Source: Pelagibacterium xiamenense
GTDB taxonomy: Bacteria > Pseudomonadota > Alphaproteobacteria > Rhizobiales > Devosiaceae
Assembly (NCBI RefSeq): GCF_021166475.1
Contig: NZ_JAJOYS010000001.1
Location: 930,001-994,000, forward strand
Direction of reading: 5' to 3'
DNA length: 64,000 nt
Notes under the pieces: model-generated
What the model was told of the DNA's origin: nothing
Seen by the model: only the letters and a program-made list of their open reading frames with translations
The model's database searches: none
Translations under genes and position numbers: made by a program
Shown here: in pieces, positions 43,919-54,775 of the stretch
Layout: every line of letters begins with the position of its first letter
Position numbering within the stretch: position 1 is the first letter of the stretch

Positions 43919-44107
43919 CCGCGAGCCTGTCACTCCATTCGCCGGGGTCGTTTGGTCTGTCCTGAAATGGGACACCCTTTTGCCCGGGTTTCATCAAGTC
44001 TTAAATATAGTGCGTGCGGCGCCCGGTCCATCCGCGTTGCGATTATGGGTGGCGACAATCTGCCGGATGGTTAAGATGAAAAACCATAAAACGCCAGAAA
44101 ACGCCTC

Positions 44108-44136
44108 TTGTCTTTATGACCATCTCGACCTATGGT
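44108..44136 (+). promoter_or_regulatory. Sigma-70 promoter for tRNA-His
   Basis: TTGTCT (44108-44113), a 17-bp spacer and TATGGT (44131-44136) match -35/-10 boxes. The start site would be about 40 nt before the mature tRNA. Confidence 0.65.
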
Positions 44137-44184
44137 CCGCCCCGTTCCGAGCCGTGATGCATGGCACCAGCCGGGGCTTCTCAC

Positions 44185-44261
44185 GCCGCCTTAGCTCAGT
44201 AGGTTAGAGCGCTAGATTGTGGATCTAGAGGTCCCCCGTTCGATCCGGGGAGGCGGTACCA
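44185..44261 (+). tRNA. tRNA-His (GTG anticodon)
   Basis: A 77-nt cloverleaf with encoded CCA. Acceptor GCCGCCT pairs with AGGCGGT (G1-U72), the D arm has TAGCTCAGTAGGTTAGAGC, the anticodon loop ATTGTGGAT carries GTG, and the T arm is CCCCCGTTCGATCCGGGG. The base before G1 is C and the discriminator is A73, so the universal G-1:C73 identity element of tRNA-His is absent. This is the known alphaproteobacterial variant that co-occurs with a divergent HisRS, and hisS is 2.6 kb away. Confidence 0.95.
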
Positions 44262-44274
44262 CCCCCTTTTATGA

Positions 44275-44886
44275 CTAGATGACGACGACCCTGGCCCCCA
44301 CCGGGACGCGACGGTAGAGGTCGATGACGTCTTCGTTCGTCATCCGGATGCATCCCGAAGAGACCGAGCGGCCGATGGTCCAGGGTTCGTTGGTGCCGTG
44401 AATACGGTAAAGCGTCGACCCGATGTAAAGCGCCCGTGCGCCCATCGGATTGTTCGGCCCGCCGGGCATGAAGGTGGGAAGACCCGGCTGGCGCGCGTGC
44501 ATTTCCGCCGGCGGGGTCCAACTGGGCCACTCGCGCTTGGCGCTGACCCGGTGGGTACCGGACCATTCGAACCCGGTGCGTGCGACCCCGATGCCGTAGC
44601 GCATCGCCTTGCCGTTGGCCATGACGAGGTAGAGGAAGCGCTGGCCGGTATCGACGATGAGCGTACCCGGTGCTTCGGAGGTTCTGAAATTGACGACTTG
44701 CCGCAAAAGCGCGGGGTGGCTGACATAGGCGGCCTGATATTGCAGCGCATGCGCCGGGCGCCCCTCCGTCAACTCCATGCCTGGCGGCGGCCCGAACATC
44801 GCGTCCATGAACGCCCTGTCCGAGGCGGCAAGCGAGGGGGTGGCGAGCGCCAGCATGGTGGCAATACTCAAAACGATACGCAACAT
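44275..44886 (-). CDS. L,D-transpeptidase (YkuD/ErfK family)
   Basis: A 203-aa secreted cell-wall enzyme that forms 3-3 peptidoglycan cross-links or attaches proteins. A signal peptide MLRIVLSIATMLALATPSLA leads to the YkuD domain, which holds the catalytic HGTNEPWTIG and SSGCIRM (Cys nucleophile). ATG 44886 is preferred because it opens a clean signal peptide; a longer TTG-started frame to 44979 is less likely. The gene converges on tRNA-His, with 13 bp between. Confidence 0.9.
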   Translation of the reverse strand: MLRIVLSIATMLALATPSLAASDRAFMDAMFGPPPGMELTEGRPAHALQYQAAYVSHPALLRQVVNFRTSEAPGTLIVDTGQRFLYLVMANGKAMRYGIGVARTGFEWSGTHRVSAKREWPSWTPPAEMHARQPGLPTFMPGGPNNPMGARALYIGSTLYRIHGTNEPWTIGRSVSSGCIRMTNEDVIDLYRRVPVGARVVVI

Positions 44887-45054
44887 GGCCCGGTCCGATA
44901 CGCTGGTGGCAGGATGGCGGCCGCCGCGGGAGGCGCGGCGCGAAGCCATTGTCGGCAAAGAGGGCAAAAATTGAGTCAAACATGATGGTTAAGCACCGCT
45001 TCAACGCTATGGTTGATCAAAAATGAATCACGCGAATGCGCCGCGAGGAGCCGG

Positions 45055-45663
45055 ATGGACGTTGAAATAACCCGCTGCAACTGGGCCGGCAGCGACCCGC
45101 TTTACCAGCATTACCACGACACCGAATGGGGCTATCCGGTTGCCGACGACACGCGGCTTTTCGAAAAGCTGTGCCTCGAGGGGTTTCAGTCCGGGCTGTC
45201 CTGGCTGACTATCCTGAAAAAGCGGGAAAATTTTCGGGCCGCTTTTGCCGGGTTCGAGCTCGAACGGGTCGCGCGGTTTACTGAAGCGGACGTCGCGCGC
45301 CTTCTGGGCGACGCGGGCATCGTGCGCCATCGCGGCAAGATCAATTCGACCGTCAACAACGCCAACCGCGCGCTGGCGTTGAGGGAAGAATTCGGATCGC
45401 TGGCGGCCTATTTCTGGCGCTTCGAGCCCCGGCCCGAGGAGCGTCCGAGCGATCTCAGCTGGGAGAGCCTGCGCAAGATCGCAACGACGTCGGCATCCAC
45501 GGCCATGTCCAAGGATCTCAAAAAGCGCGGCTTTTCCTTTGTGGGGCCGACGACATGCTATGCGTTCATGCAGGCGATGGGGTTGGTGAACGACCATGTC
45601 GCAGGCTGCCACTGCCGGGAGAAAGCCGAAGCCGAGCGCGCGGCATTCTTGCGGCCGGTCTGA
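45055..45663 (+). CDS. tag: DNA-3-methyladenine glycosylase I
   Basis: A 202-aa base-excision repair enzyme removing 3-methyladenine. Zinc ligands are in the N-terminal RCNW and C-terminal HVAGCHC; the helix-hairpin-helix core has YHDTEWGYPVADD and LSWLTILKKRENFRAAF. GAGGAGCC precedes ATG 45055. Copy B of the dispersed repeat begins 46 bp after the stop. Confidence 0.94.
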   Translation: MDVEITRCNWAGSDPLYQHYHDTEWGYPVADDTRLFEKLCLEGFQSGLSWLTILKKRENFRAAFAGFELERVARFTEADVARLLGDAGIVRHRGKINSTVNNANRALALREEFGSLAAYFWRFEPRPEERPSDLSWESLRKIATTSASTAMSKDLKKRGFSFVGPTTCYAFMQAMGLVNDHVAGCHCREKAEAERAAFLRPV

Positions 45664-45708
45664 AGGCATGCCTATTCGTCCGGCGGCCCTTGGGTCCCGG
45701 TGTCAAAC

Positions 45709-46009
45709 AGCGTGGACGGTATGCGGCGAGACGATGCCTCATACTGCATATAAAATAGCGAGGCCCGCCTCGCCGCATACATCCGGGATTTTAGGCTTGG
45801 CGTCCGCTCGGGCTGGGGCCAATCCCCGCCAGGTTTCCCCGGTGACCACAGGATCGCTGTGGCTGGCCTCGGTGACGTTCGGACCTCCGCTGGGACGACT
45901 CCCATCGGACCCGGACCGGTCCCGCCCAAACGTTCGTTGCGCTCGCGCCCATCAAAGCGGGTCCGTAACGCGCATCATAGGCGAGGTTTGAGAGACGGGG
46001 ATAAGTTTG
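45709..46009 (-). repeat. Dispersed repeat, copy B
   Basis: Inverted relative to copy A at 28926-29265. The 129-bp core (45881-46009) and an 84-bp block (45709-45792) match; the middle differs in sequence and is about 40 bp shorter. The 84-bp block has the GTATGCGGCGAG/CTCGCCGCATAC 12-bp stem at 45719 and 45769. No credible gene occupies 45664-46039. Confidence 0.85.
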
Positions 46010-46039
46010 CGTTTCCGCACTTATCCCCGCCCCGGTGGG

Positions 46040-46327
46040 TTAGAATTGGCTATCCCTGAAATACAAGGGATGGATCAGGCGGTCATACGCCAGCGGCTGA
46101 ACGGCGCCGGGCGGCAGACCGAACTGCTCTTCGATCGGAGGCAGCCCGACGTCCGCCCGCAGGTAGTCGGGCAGGTGCCGGGCGATACGCCTCTTCTTGC
46201 GCTCTTCGCTCCAGATGAGCGCGACCAAAGCGGCCCTCAGCACGCGCCAGGGGCCATGCTCGGCAATCAGGTTCTCGATCGAAATATGCGGAACGCCAGC
46301 GTCCGCGCGAATATGCACGTTTTGCAT
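46040..46327 (-). CDS. DUF1127-like small protein
   Basis: A 95-aa protein with a central WRVLRAALVALIWSEERKK amphipathic helix and IARHLPDYLRADVGLPP, which matches the YjiS/DUF1127 motif (L-x-D-x-L-x-x-D-I-G-L). A C-terminal extension of about 30 aa (LPPGAVQPLAYDRLIHPLYF) follows. DUF1127 proteins in rhizobia bind small RNAs and affect phosphate and carbon metabolism; whether this longer form does so is unknown. ATG 46327 has only a weak ribosome site. Confidence 0.65.
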   Translation of the reverse strand: MQNVHIRADAGVPHISIENLIAEHGPWRVLRAALVALIWSEERKKRRIARHLPDYLRADVGLPPIEEQFGLPPGAVQPLAYDRLIHPLYFRDSQF

Positions 46328-46844
46328 AACCAATTATCCAGCCGCCAAAAGGCGAACTGGCTCCTTCAGGAGTTGGGAAATGGGCCGGCACCCGCTTTAC
46401 GGGCGTCGATCCGGGGTGAAATGAGACGGAATCCGGGCGTCAGGACGCACGCGTGCCGGCGTCGGGAACCGCTTTGGTCGGAGGTTGTGCTGGAAAGACC
46501 GGAGCCTTGGGCGGCCCGGAAAGAGGGCCTGGCTTAGCCGCGACGCATATTACGATGGAAGCGAAGCGGTTTTACGGACCAGCCGGTGTTTGCGACACAA
46601 CGGGTTGTGGCGGTAGCAGATGCTGTCATGGATACGCCTCCCGAGGGGTTGGTGTCGAACGCCCCGCTTGTAGGTCACGAATCCGTTAGCGCCAACCCAT
46701 TCCGGGACAGAATGTCGCACATCAAGCTTGGGTGTGACATATCGGCAACAGGCTGCCGCTTGCCTTGTCTCAAAAGACCTTATCGGCTAGGAACGGCGCG
46801 GACTTCGGAACGCCCGGAATGCCGGGCCAAATCAGGCAAGAACA
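46328..46844. other. Gene-free spacer before hisS
   Basis: About 517 bp with no convincing gene. A small CTCCT/AGGAG hairpin at about 46361-46372 lies in the DUF1127 upstream region. GGAACG occurs twice near 46790-46820, just before hisS, without a recognisable promoter match. I saw no tRNA, T-box or SRP/tmRNA signature. Confidence 0.5.
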
Positions 46845-48380
46845 ATGGCCAAGAATACTGCGCTCATCACGCCGCGCCTGCCGCGCGGCTTTGTCGACTT
46901 TGAACCCGCCGAACTCGCCGCCGTCGAAGAGATGATGGCGAAGATCAAAAAGGTCTACGAGCGCTACGGCTTCGACCCCGTCCAGACCCCGTTCTTCGAA
47001 TATACCGAAACGCTGGGCAAGTTTCTGCCCGACACCGACCGGCCCAATGCGGGCGTTTTCTCGGTGCAGGACGATGACGAGCAGTGGATGAGCCTGCGCT
47101 ACGATCTGACCGCGCCGCTCGCGCGCTACTTCGCGCAGAACTATCAGGATTTGCCGAAGCCCTTCCGCTCGTACCGGGCCGGGTGGGTGTTCCGCAACGA
47201 AAAGCCAGGGCCGGGGCGGTTCCGGCAGTTCATGCAGTTCGACGCCGACACGGTGGGCGCCGCGGGACCCGAAGCGGACGCGGAAATCTGCATGATGATG
47301 GCCGATACGATGGATGCGCTGGGGCTCCAAGGCAAGTACGTGGTGCGGGTGAACAACCGCAAGGTGCTCGATGGGGTGATGGAGGCGATCGGCGTCACCG
47401 ATGAAGCGCAGAAGCTCACCGTGCTGCGGGCGATCGATAAGCTGGATAAGTTTGGGCCCGATGGCGTGAAACTTCTGCTCGGCGAGGGCCGCAAGGACGA
47501 GAGTGGAGATTTCACCGAGGGAGCAAAGCTCTCGGATGCGCAGGCCGATGCCATTATCGAGATGATGGAAGCGCCCCGGCTTGATGCGCTGGTCGACCTG
47601 GAAACCGATGCCGGGCCGGACGGCTTTCTCGACGCCGAATTCAAGACACCGGCCCTCTCGCAGTTCAAGATTACAACGGAGTTTGCCCAAGGGTTTGCCG
47701 AACTCGGCGCCATGCACAGCCTTTTCGCCGCCGCCGGCTACGGCCCCGACCGCATCAAGATCGACCCTTCCGTCGTCCGCGGCCTCGAATACTACACCGG
47801 CCCCGTCTTCGAAATCGAACTCACCTTCCCCGTCACCAACGAAAAGGGCCAGGAAGTGGTCTTCGGCTCGGTCGGCGGCGGGGGGCGGTATGACGGGCTG
47901 GTCTCGCGCTTCCGCAGTGAGGAAACGCCCGCGACCGGGTTTTCCATCGGTGTCTCGCGGCTCGCCCACGCGCTGCAATTGACCGGCAATCTGGGCGCTG
48001 AACCGGTAACCGGGCCGGTGGTCGTGACGGTCATGGAAAAAGACCGGATAGCGGACTATCAGCAGATGGTCGCCGAATTGCGCGCCGCAGGGATCCGCGC
48101 CGAAATGTTCCTTGGCTCCTCCAAGAACATGGGTAAGCAGATGAAATACGCCGACAAGCGCAATGCGCCGGCGGTGGTGATACAGGGTTCGGACGAGCGC
48201 GAGCAGGGCGTTGTCCAGGTCAAGGACCTCGCCGAAGGCGCCGAGGCGGCCAAGTCGATCACCGACAATGCCGCCTGGAAAATGGAGCGCCCGGGGCAGT
48301 ATTCGGTGCCGCGCGGGGAAATGGTGGAGTTCATCAAGCAAATCCCGGCTGTTGCCGCGTGGATGAAGGCGAACGGGTGA
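46845..48380 (+). CDS. hisS: Histidyl-tRNA synthetase, long divergent type
   Basis: A 511-aa class II aminoacyl-tRNA synthetase charging tRNA-His. Motif 2 is [20 protein letters not shown] and the histidine-specific motif is [16 protein letters not shown]; the C-terminal anticodon-binding domain ends the protein ([18 protein letters not shown]). Ordinary bacterial HisRS is about 420 aa. The longer type is known from alphaproteobacteria whose tRNA-His lacks G-1/C73, exactly the tRNA encoded at 44185. The stop overlaps hisZ (TGATG). Confidence 0.95.
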   Translation: MAKNTALITPRLPRGFVDFEPAELAAVEEMMAKIKKVYERYGFDPVQTPFFEYTETLGKFLPDTDRPNAGVFSVQDDDEQWMSLRYDLTAPLARYFAQNYQDLPKPFRSYRAGWVFRNEKPGPGRFRQFMQFDADTVGAAGPEADAEICMMMADTMDALGLQGKYVVRVNNRKVLDGVMEAIGVTDEAQKLTVLRAIDKLDKFGPDGVKLLLGEGRKDESGDFTEGAKLSDAQADAIIEMMEAPRLDALVDLETDAGPDGFLDAEFKTPALSQFKITTEFAQGFAELGAMHSLFAAAGYGPDRIKIDPSVVRGLEYYTGPVFEIELTFPVTNEKGQEVVFGSVGGGGRYDGLVSRFRSEETPATGFSIGVSRLAHALQLTGNLGAEPVTGPVVVTVMEKDRIADYQQMVAELRAAGIRAEMFLGSSKNMGKQMKYADKRNAPAVVIQGSDEREQGVVQVKDLAEGAEAAKSITDNAAWKMERPGQYSVPRGEMVEFIKQIPAVAAWMKANG

Positions 48381-49459
48381 TGACCGCCGCCGCCCGCCGC
48401 GAAGCACTCAAGGGGTTGGTGTCCGGCGAAGGGGTGACCTTTGCCACAACGCCGATCCTCATTCCGCCCGCGCCGTATTTCGACCTCGCGGGGGAAGAGT
48501 TCGGCGCGCGGATGATCCTGACGACCGCCGCTGATGGCGCGGAATTCTGCCTGCGGCCCGATTTCACACTGCCCATCGCCATGGGGCATCTCGAGGCCGG
48601 CGCCGCGACGCCGGCGGCCTATGGCTATCTCGGGCCCGTGTTCCGCCAGCGCGCGGAGGGGCCGGCCGAGTTCGATCAGGCAGGGCTGGAACTCCTCGCC
48701 CAGCCCGACCCCGAGGCGGCGCTTGAGCGGATCATCGGCTTCGCACGCAACGTGCTCGAGCTTTACGCTGTGGCCGAGCCCAGCGTGCGCGTGGGAAGCA
48801 TCGACCTGTTCGAAACACTGCTCGCCGCCTGCGACATGCCTGACGTCTGGCGCCCGCGCATCCGCGCGCGGTTCGGGCACCCGGAGGCCATGGCGCGGCT
48901 TCTCGACCGGCTGGCCGACCCGCATAAGCCGATGGAAGGCCCCAAGGGCATGGCGGCAGCGGACATCGCGGACTGGGTGCGCGAGTTGATGCTCTCGGGC
49001 GGACTGAGCCTTTCCGAAAGCCGCTCGCCCGAAGAGATCGCGCGGCGCTACGTCGAAAAGCAGGCGCTCGAAGCCGCTCAGGTGCCCGGCGAGACCATTG
49101 CACTTTTGAAGGCCTATCTCGCAATCTCCGGCGAGGCCGGTGCCGCGCTGGGGCGCATCGCGGATCTCGCGGTCAACGCCAATATCTATCTCGGCACGAC
49201 GCTCGAGGTGACCCATCAGCGGCTCGCGCAACTGAGGAACGGCAACGCGCTCGGGTCACTGACGTTCGACGCCGGTTTCTCGCCGCGGCTCGATTATTAT
49301 ACCGGCATCACCTTCGAGGTGACGGGACGCGACGGAGCCGTACTGGCTTCGGGCGGTCAGTACGACCGGCTGCTCAACCGCCTCGGCGCGGGGAGTGACA
49401 TCCCGGCCGTCGGCTGCGCGGTCTGGGTGGCGCGGCTCGAAAAGGAGGCCCCGCGATGA
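48380..49459 (+). CDS. hisZ: ATP phosphoribosyltransferase regulatory subunit
   Basis: A 359-aa HisRS-like paralogue without synthetase activity that binds the short HisG and confers activity and histidine feedback. It keeps the synthetase-derived fold (LRPDFTLPIAMGH, SPRLDYYTGITFEVTG) but lacks the C-terminal anticodon domain. It overlaps hisS by TGATG and hisG by ATGA, so the three are one translationally coupled unit linking histidine synthesis and tRNA charging. Confidence 0.93.
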   Translation: MTAAARREALKGLVSGEGVTFATTPILIPPAPYFDLAGEEFGARMILTTAADGAEFCLRPDFTLPIAMGHLEAGAATPAAYGYLGPVFRQRAEGPAEFDQAGLELLAQPDPEAALERIIGFARNVLELYAVAEPSVRVGSIDLFETLLAACDMPDVWRPRIRARFGHPEAMARLLDRLADPHKPMEGPKGMAAADIADWVRELMLSGGLSLSESRSPEEIARRYVEKQALEAAQVPGETIALLKAYLAISGEAGAALGRIADLAVNANIYLGTTLEVTHQRLAQLRNGNALGSLTFDAGFSPRLDYYTGITFEVTGRDGAVLASGGQYDRLLNRLGAGSDIPAVGCAVWVARLEKEAPR

Positions 49460-50163
49460 GTACGATCATGCTGGCGCTGCCCTCCAAGGGGCGCATCCAG
49501 GAGGATGCCGTCAAGGTCTTCGCCGATGCGGGGCTGCCGATCGAGCGGCCGGGCGGAGCGCGGTCCTATCTTGGCGAAATGGTCGGAATGCCGGATGTCG
49601 TGGTGCGGTTTCTTTCAGCTTCGGAGATTGCCCGCGAACTGATCCGGGGCACCATCGATATCGGGATCACCGGGGAAGACCTTATCCACGAGACCGCGGA
49701 GATGGGGCCGAGCCAGATCGAGATCGTCAAGCGGCTGGGGTTCGGTCGTGCGGACGCGGTCGTGGCGGTCCCCGATGCGTGGATCGACGTCACCGCGATG
49801 GACGATCTCTCGGACGTTGCTGCCGATTTCCGGGCGCGGCACGGGCGCTGGCTCAAGGTGGCGACGAAATTCGTCAACCTGACGCGGCGGCACTTCGCAC
49901 AGGCGGGGATCGCGGAATACCGGATCGTCGAAAGCCTCGGGGCAACCGAGGCGGCACCGGCTTCAGGCGCGGCGGATCTGATCGTCGACATCACCTCGAC
50001 GGGCTCGACGCTCAAGGCCAACGGACTGCGAGTGCTCGAGGATGGCGTAATCCTCAAGAGCGAGTCGCTGCTTATGGTAGCGCGCAACGCCGAATGGCCG
50101 CACGAAAAGCTCGCGACGCTCAACGCGCTGCTCGACCGCATCGGCGCGGCGCGCTTCGGATAA
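49456..50163 (+). CDS. hisG: ATP phosphoribosyltransferase, short form
   Basis: A 235-aa catalytic subunit for the first step of histidine synthesis, joining ATP and PRPP. The start MSTIMLALPSKGRIQEDA and the PRPP-binding DLIVDITSTGSTLKANGL are diagnostic. The C-terminal regulatory domain of the long form is missing, in agreement with hisZ upstream. A strong terminator follows within 3 bp. Confidence 0.95.
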   Translation: MSTIMLALPSKGRIQEDAVKVFADAGLPIERPGGARSYLGEMVGMPDVVVRFLSASEIARELIRGTIDIGITGEDLIHETAEMGPSQIEIVKRLGFGRADAVVAVPDAWIDVTAMDDLSDVAADFRARHGRWLKVATKFVNLTRRHFAQAGIAEYRIVESLGATEAAPASGAADLIVDITSTGSTLKANGLRVLEDGVILKSESLLMVARNAEWPHEKLATLNALLDRIGAARFG

Positions 50164-50165
50164 GG

Positions 50166-50192
50166 AAAAGGGGCCGCTCGGGCCCCTTTTTT
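50166..50192. terminator. Strong intrinsic terminator after hisG
   Basis: AAAAGGGGCC, loop GCTCG, GGCCCCTTTT, then two more T: a 10-bp stem with A-tract and T-tract, able to stop transcription from hisG and from the convergent DoxX gene. Confidence 0.85.
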
Positions 50193-50212
50193 GTTTGCGC
50201 TATCGCCTGCCC

Positions 50213-50602
50213 TCAGGCGGTTGCGCGGCGGTCGTCCACCGAAAACGCGCCCGCGCCATAGGCGACGACGTAAAGCGCGCCGCCAGTGATCGCGAGGTTC
50301 TTGAGGAAGCTGATCATTTCCATCTGATCGGCGAAATTGGAATGGAAGATGATGCCCGACGCCAGCGTAAACGCGGCGAGCGCGGCAGCGGCCAGGCGGG
50401 TCTGATAGCCCACGAGAAGGAGCAGGCCGCCGCCAAGCTCGACGACGATCGTCGGCCAGATCAGGATGCCCGGCAGGCCGTAGGCTTCCATGTAGCCGAC
50501 AGTGCCTTCCATGCCGGTAAGCTTGTTGAAGCCCGACAGAACGAAGATGATCGCGATGAGGATACGCCCGACGGTGGGCAGGTAGGTCTGAAGTCCGGTC
50601 AT
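50213..50602 (-). CDS. DoxX-family membrane protein
   Basis: A 129-aa four-helix DoxX-family protein (RILIAIIFVLSGFNKLTG in the first helix, VELGGGLLLLVGYQTR in the second and HSNFADQMEMISFLKNLAI before the last). GGAGTTATCCCA precedes ATG 50602. The role may be thiol or redox stress; not provable here. It shares its terminator with hisG. Confidence 0.85.
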   Translation of the reverse strand: MTGLQTYLPTVGRILIAIIFVLSGFNKLTGMEGTVGYMEAYGLPGILIWPTIVVELGGGLLLLVGYQTRLAAAALAAFTLASGIIFHSNFADQMEMISFLKNLAITGGALYVVAYGAGAFSVDDRRATA

Positions 50603-50799
50603 TGGGATAACTCCGGTTGAAACGAGATGGTGGCAAGATGATGCAGCGGGATCGTTGTGGGAATGCCCTCGTCGCCGCACACATTGTTCATCGATAGCGA
50701 CCAATTGCGGGCGTTTCGCCTGGCTTCGTGGCGGTGAGAGTGGACAGTGCGCTCGAATTCGTGCAGCAGATGCGCGCAGTAAACAGGGGCCGGATTCGC

Positions 50800-51549
50800 G
50801 TGCTGGATATGTGGGTGCTCGTCGCCTTGGGCGGCGTCGGGGTGATCGCGGGGTTTGTCGATGCGGTCGCCGGGGGCGGGGGACTGGTTGCGCTGCCCGC
50901 CTTGCTGTCCGCGGGGCTCAGCCCCGTCGCGGCGCTTGCCACCAACAAGGTGCAAGGCATCGTCGGTACGTTCACCGCGGCGTTCACCTACTGGCGCGGC
51001 GGTTATGTGACGCTGAGGACGATGGGGCCGGGGATTGTTGCGACCTTTGCCGGGTCCTATCTCGGCGCCATCACGGTCAAGGCGATCGATACCTCGGCGC
51101 TTGATGTCGCCGTTCCCGTCGCGATCATCGCGGTAGCGCTCTATTTCACCTTCTCGCCCTCGATCAGGGACGTCGACCGGGTCGCGCGGCTGAAGTTCGC
51201 GGTCTTCGTGCCGCTCTTCGGGTTCGTGATCGGGTTCTACGACGGGATTTTCGGCCCCGGCACGGGGTCGTTCTTCATGCTCGCCTTCGTTGCGCTGTTC
51301 GGTCTGGGGGCGGCCCGGGCTTCGGCCCATACCAAGGTTTTGAACGTCACCTCCAACCTCGCCGCGCTTGCGCTCTTCATTCCCGCGGGCGATGTGGTCT
51401 GGTCCGCGGGCATCGCGATGGGCCTGGGGCAGGTCGTGGGCGGTTATCTCGGCGCGTTAACGGGCATAAGGTTCGGGGCCAGGGTGATCCGGCCGCTGGT
51501 GATCGTCGTCTCGATCATTCTCGCGATCCGGCTGCTGTTGTTTCCGTAG
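50800..51549 (+). CDS. TauE/SafE (TSUP) family permease, first of a tail-to-tail pair
   Basis: A 249-aa membrane protein with about eight helices and the two TSUP repeats: GVIAGFVDAVAGGGGLVALP and the second-half FVIGFYDGIFGPGTGSFF. The family exports or imports sulfite, sulfoacetate and other organosulfur anions. GTG 50800 is preferred for AGGGG ten bases ahead; ATG 50809 is possible. It resembles the YfcA subgroup. Its stop abuts that of the second permease gene. Confidence 0.87.
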   Translation: MLDMWVLVALGGVGVIAGFVDAVAGGGGLVALPALLSAGLSPVAALATNKVQGIVGTFTAAFTYWRGGYVTLRTMGPGIVATFAGSYLGAITVKAIDTSALDVAVPVAIIAVALYFTFSPSIRDVDRVARLKFAVFVPLFGFVIGFYDGIFGPGTGSFFMLAFVALFGLGAARASAHTKVLNVTSNLAALALFIPAGDVVWSAGIAMGLGQVVGGYLGALTGIRFGARVIRPLVIVVSIILAIRLLLFP

Positions 51550-52326
51550 TCAGCCCAGGGCCTCCCAGGTCTGAAAGCCCGCCAGCGCCATGATGAGCAG
51601 CCCCACGGCGAACATCATCGGCCGCGTCGGGACGCGGCGCACTACGATGCCCGCAAGGGGGGCGGCCAATACGCCGCCAGCAATCAGACCGCCGACCGAC
51701 CAGGCATGACTGGCAAGGTCGTTGGCTTCCGACCAGTGCCCGCTCGCCAGCGCGAACAGGAATGCCGCGGAGACCGAGACCGTGAGGAAGAATTCGACCG
51801 TGTTGACGGTGCCGATCACATAGCGCGGCTGCCCGCCGCTCCCCACGAGCGTCGAGGAAACGACAGAGCCCCAGCCGCCACCACCCGCGGCATCGACGAA
51901 CCCGCCGGCCATCCCGAGCGGCGCGATGAGCTTGGCGTTGGGTTCGAGATGCGGCGGCACGCCCTTGAAAGCCCGGTAGAGGATAAACACACCCATGAGG
52001 CTCAGATAGAACGTGACGAAGGGGCGCGCCATGTCGCCCTCGACGCCGGTAAGCAGATAGGCGCCCGCGACGCCGCCGACAATCCCGGCAGGCGCCAGCA
52101 GCCAGAAGAGCTTCCAGTCGATATTGCGGTTGGCCAGATGGCTCGTCGCCGAGGCGGCTGTAGTGAAAACCTCCGCCGCGTGCACGCTCGCCGACGCCGT
52201 GGCCGGCGATACGCCGACCGACAGCAGCACCGTGGCACTCACCACGCCGTAGGCCATCCCCAATGCGCCATCGACGAGCTGGGCCAGAAAGCCCACCACC
52301 GCGAACAGCAGGAAATCCCCGCCCAT
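51550..52326 (-). CDS. TauE/SafE (TSUP) family permease, second of the pair
   Basis: A 258-aa permease with about eight helices and a different TSUP subgroup signature (GFLAQLVDGALGMAYGVVSA, GGFVDAAGGGGWGSVVSSTL). The latter subgroup often accompanies sulfur-assimilation genes, but none is adjacent. GGAGG lies 7 bp before ATG 52326. The two permeases are not close copies, so the pair is not a simple tandem duplication. Confidence 0.87.
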   Translation of the reverse strand: MGGDFLLFAVVGFLAQLVDGALGMAYGVVSATVLLSVGVSPATASASVHAAEVFTTAASATSHLANRNIDWKLFWLLAPAGIVGGVAGAYLLTGVEGDMARPFVTFYLSLMGVFILYRAFKGVPPHLEPNAKLIAPLGMAGGFVDAAGGGGWGSVVSSTLVGSGGQPRYVIGTVNTVEFFLTVSVSAAFLFALASGHWSEANDLASHAWSVGGLIAGGVLAAPLAGIVVRRVPTRPMMFAVGLLIMALAGFQTWEALG

Positions 52327-52491
52327 CTCCACGCCTCCATTTGCGAGCGATGGCAGAAGGATAGAATTAAGACGACCGCATGAGTAGACTATGGCGCAGC
52401 GCGAATTTTGCGTTTTGGTGCCACCGCGAGAAATATTTCTGCGGCGGGGCAGGCGGCTGCATTTCTTCCTCGCCGCCTGGCAATAGATACC

Positions 52492-52518
52492 AAAAGGGCG
52501 GCCCGAGAGCCGCCCTTT
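52492..52518 (-). terminator. groESL terminator
   Basis: AAAGGGCGGC, a 6-nt loop and GCCGCCCTTT, followed on the minus strand by TTTTGG, 51 bp after the groEL stop. The A/T-flanked stem could also work in the plus direction. Confidence 0.82.
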
Positions 52519-52568
52519 CCGTTTCGAAGTCCTGGAGAGACTTTTTCGAAAGCGATAGGGGTGTGGAC

Positions 52569-54266
<1,698 letters not shown>

Positions 54267-54557
54267 TTAAGCCTCGATCACGCCCATGATGTCGGATTCC
54301 TTCATGATCAGCAGGTCTTCCCCGTTGATCTTGACTTCGGTGCCGCTCCACTTGCCGAACAGCACGCGGTCGCCGGCCTTGACGTCGAGCGGGGCCACCT
54401 TGCCGGCGTCGTCACGCGCGCCGGGTCCAACCGAGACGATCACGCCTTCGGAGGGCTTTTCTTTCGCGGTGTCGGGAATGATGATGCCGCCGGCGGTCTT
54501 TTCTTCACTTTCGACACGACGGACAACAACCCGGTCGTGCAATGGACGGAAGCTCAT
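54267..54557 (-). CDS. groES: Co-chaperonin GroES
   Basis: A 96-aa heptameric lid for GroEL, starting [14 protein letters not shown] and carrying the mobile-loop segment [29 protein letters not shown] precedes the ATG. First gene of the CIRCE-controlled groESL operon. Confidence 0.98.
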   Translation of the reverse strand: MSFRPLHDRVVVRRVESEEKTAGGIIIPDTAKEKPSEGVIVSVGPGARDDAGKVAPLDVKAGDRVLFGKWSGTEVKINGEDLLIMKESDIMGVIEA

Positions 54558-54602
54558 GGTCGCTCCTTGGAACGTATGTTGAATGCTCTATTTCCTCCCC
54601 TG

Positions 54603-54629
54603 TTAGCACTCATTGAGCAAGAGTGCTAG
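54603..54629 (-). promoter_or_regulatory. CIRCE operator (HrcA-binding)
   Basis: TTAGCACTC, 9 nt, GAGTGCTAG matches CIRCE (TTAGCACTC-N9-GAGTGCTAA) with only the last base different, 46 bp upstream of groES. It predicts repression by HrcA; hrcA is not in the window. Confidence 0.93.
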
Positions 54630-54775
54630 CAGGATGGCGGTGAGATAGGGAGCGGGTGGAAAGGAGTCAAGCGCGCCAGCGACAAATTTTTTGCATCCGC
54701 CGGGCGCACTTGCTAAGCGAGGCTGCGCGCTTTGGCGCGCTTGCTTTTGCCGCCAACCAGAACCATACCTGACCG

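Noticed and set aside
46328-46844. Possible noncoding RNA or regulatory leader before hisS
   Set aside because: No recognisable T-box, tRNA-like, SRP or terminator structure could be identified; short frames there have no support.
46770-48407. A 545-codon minus-strand frame opposite hisS
   Set aside because: Shadow of hisS; the hisS reading is certain from its synthetase motifs.
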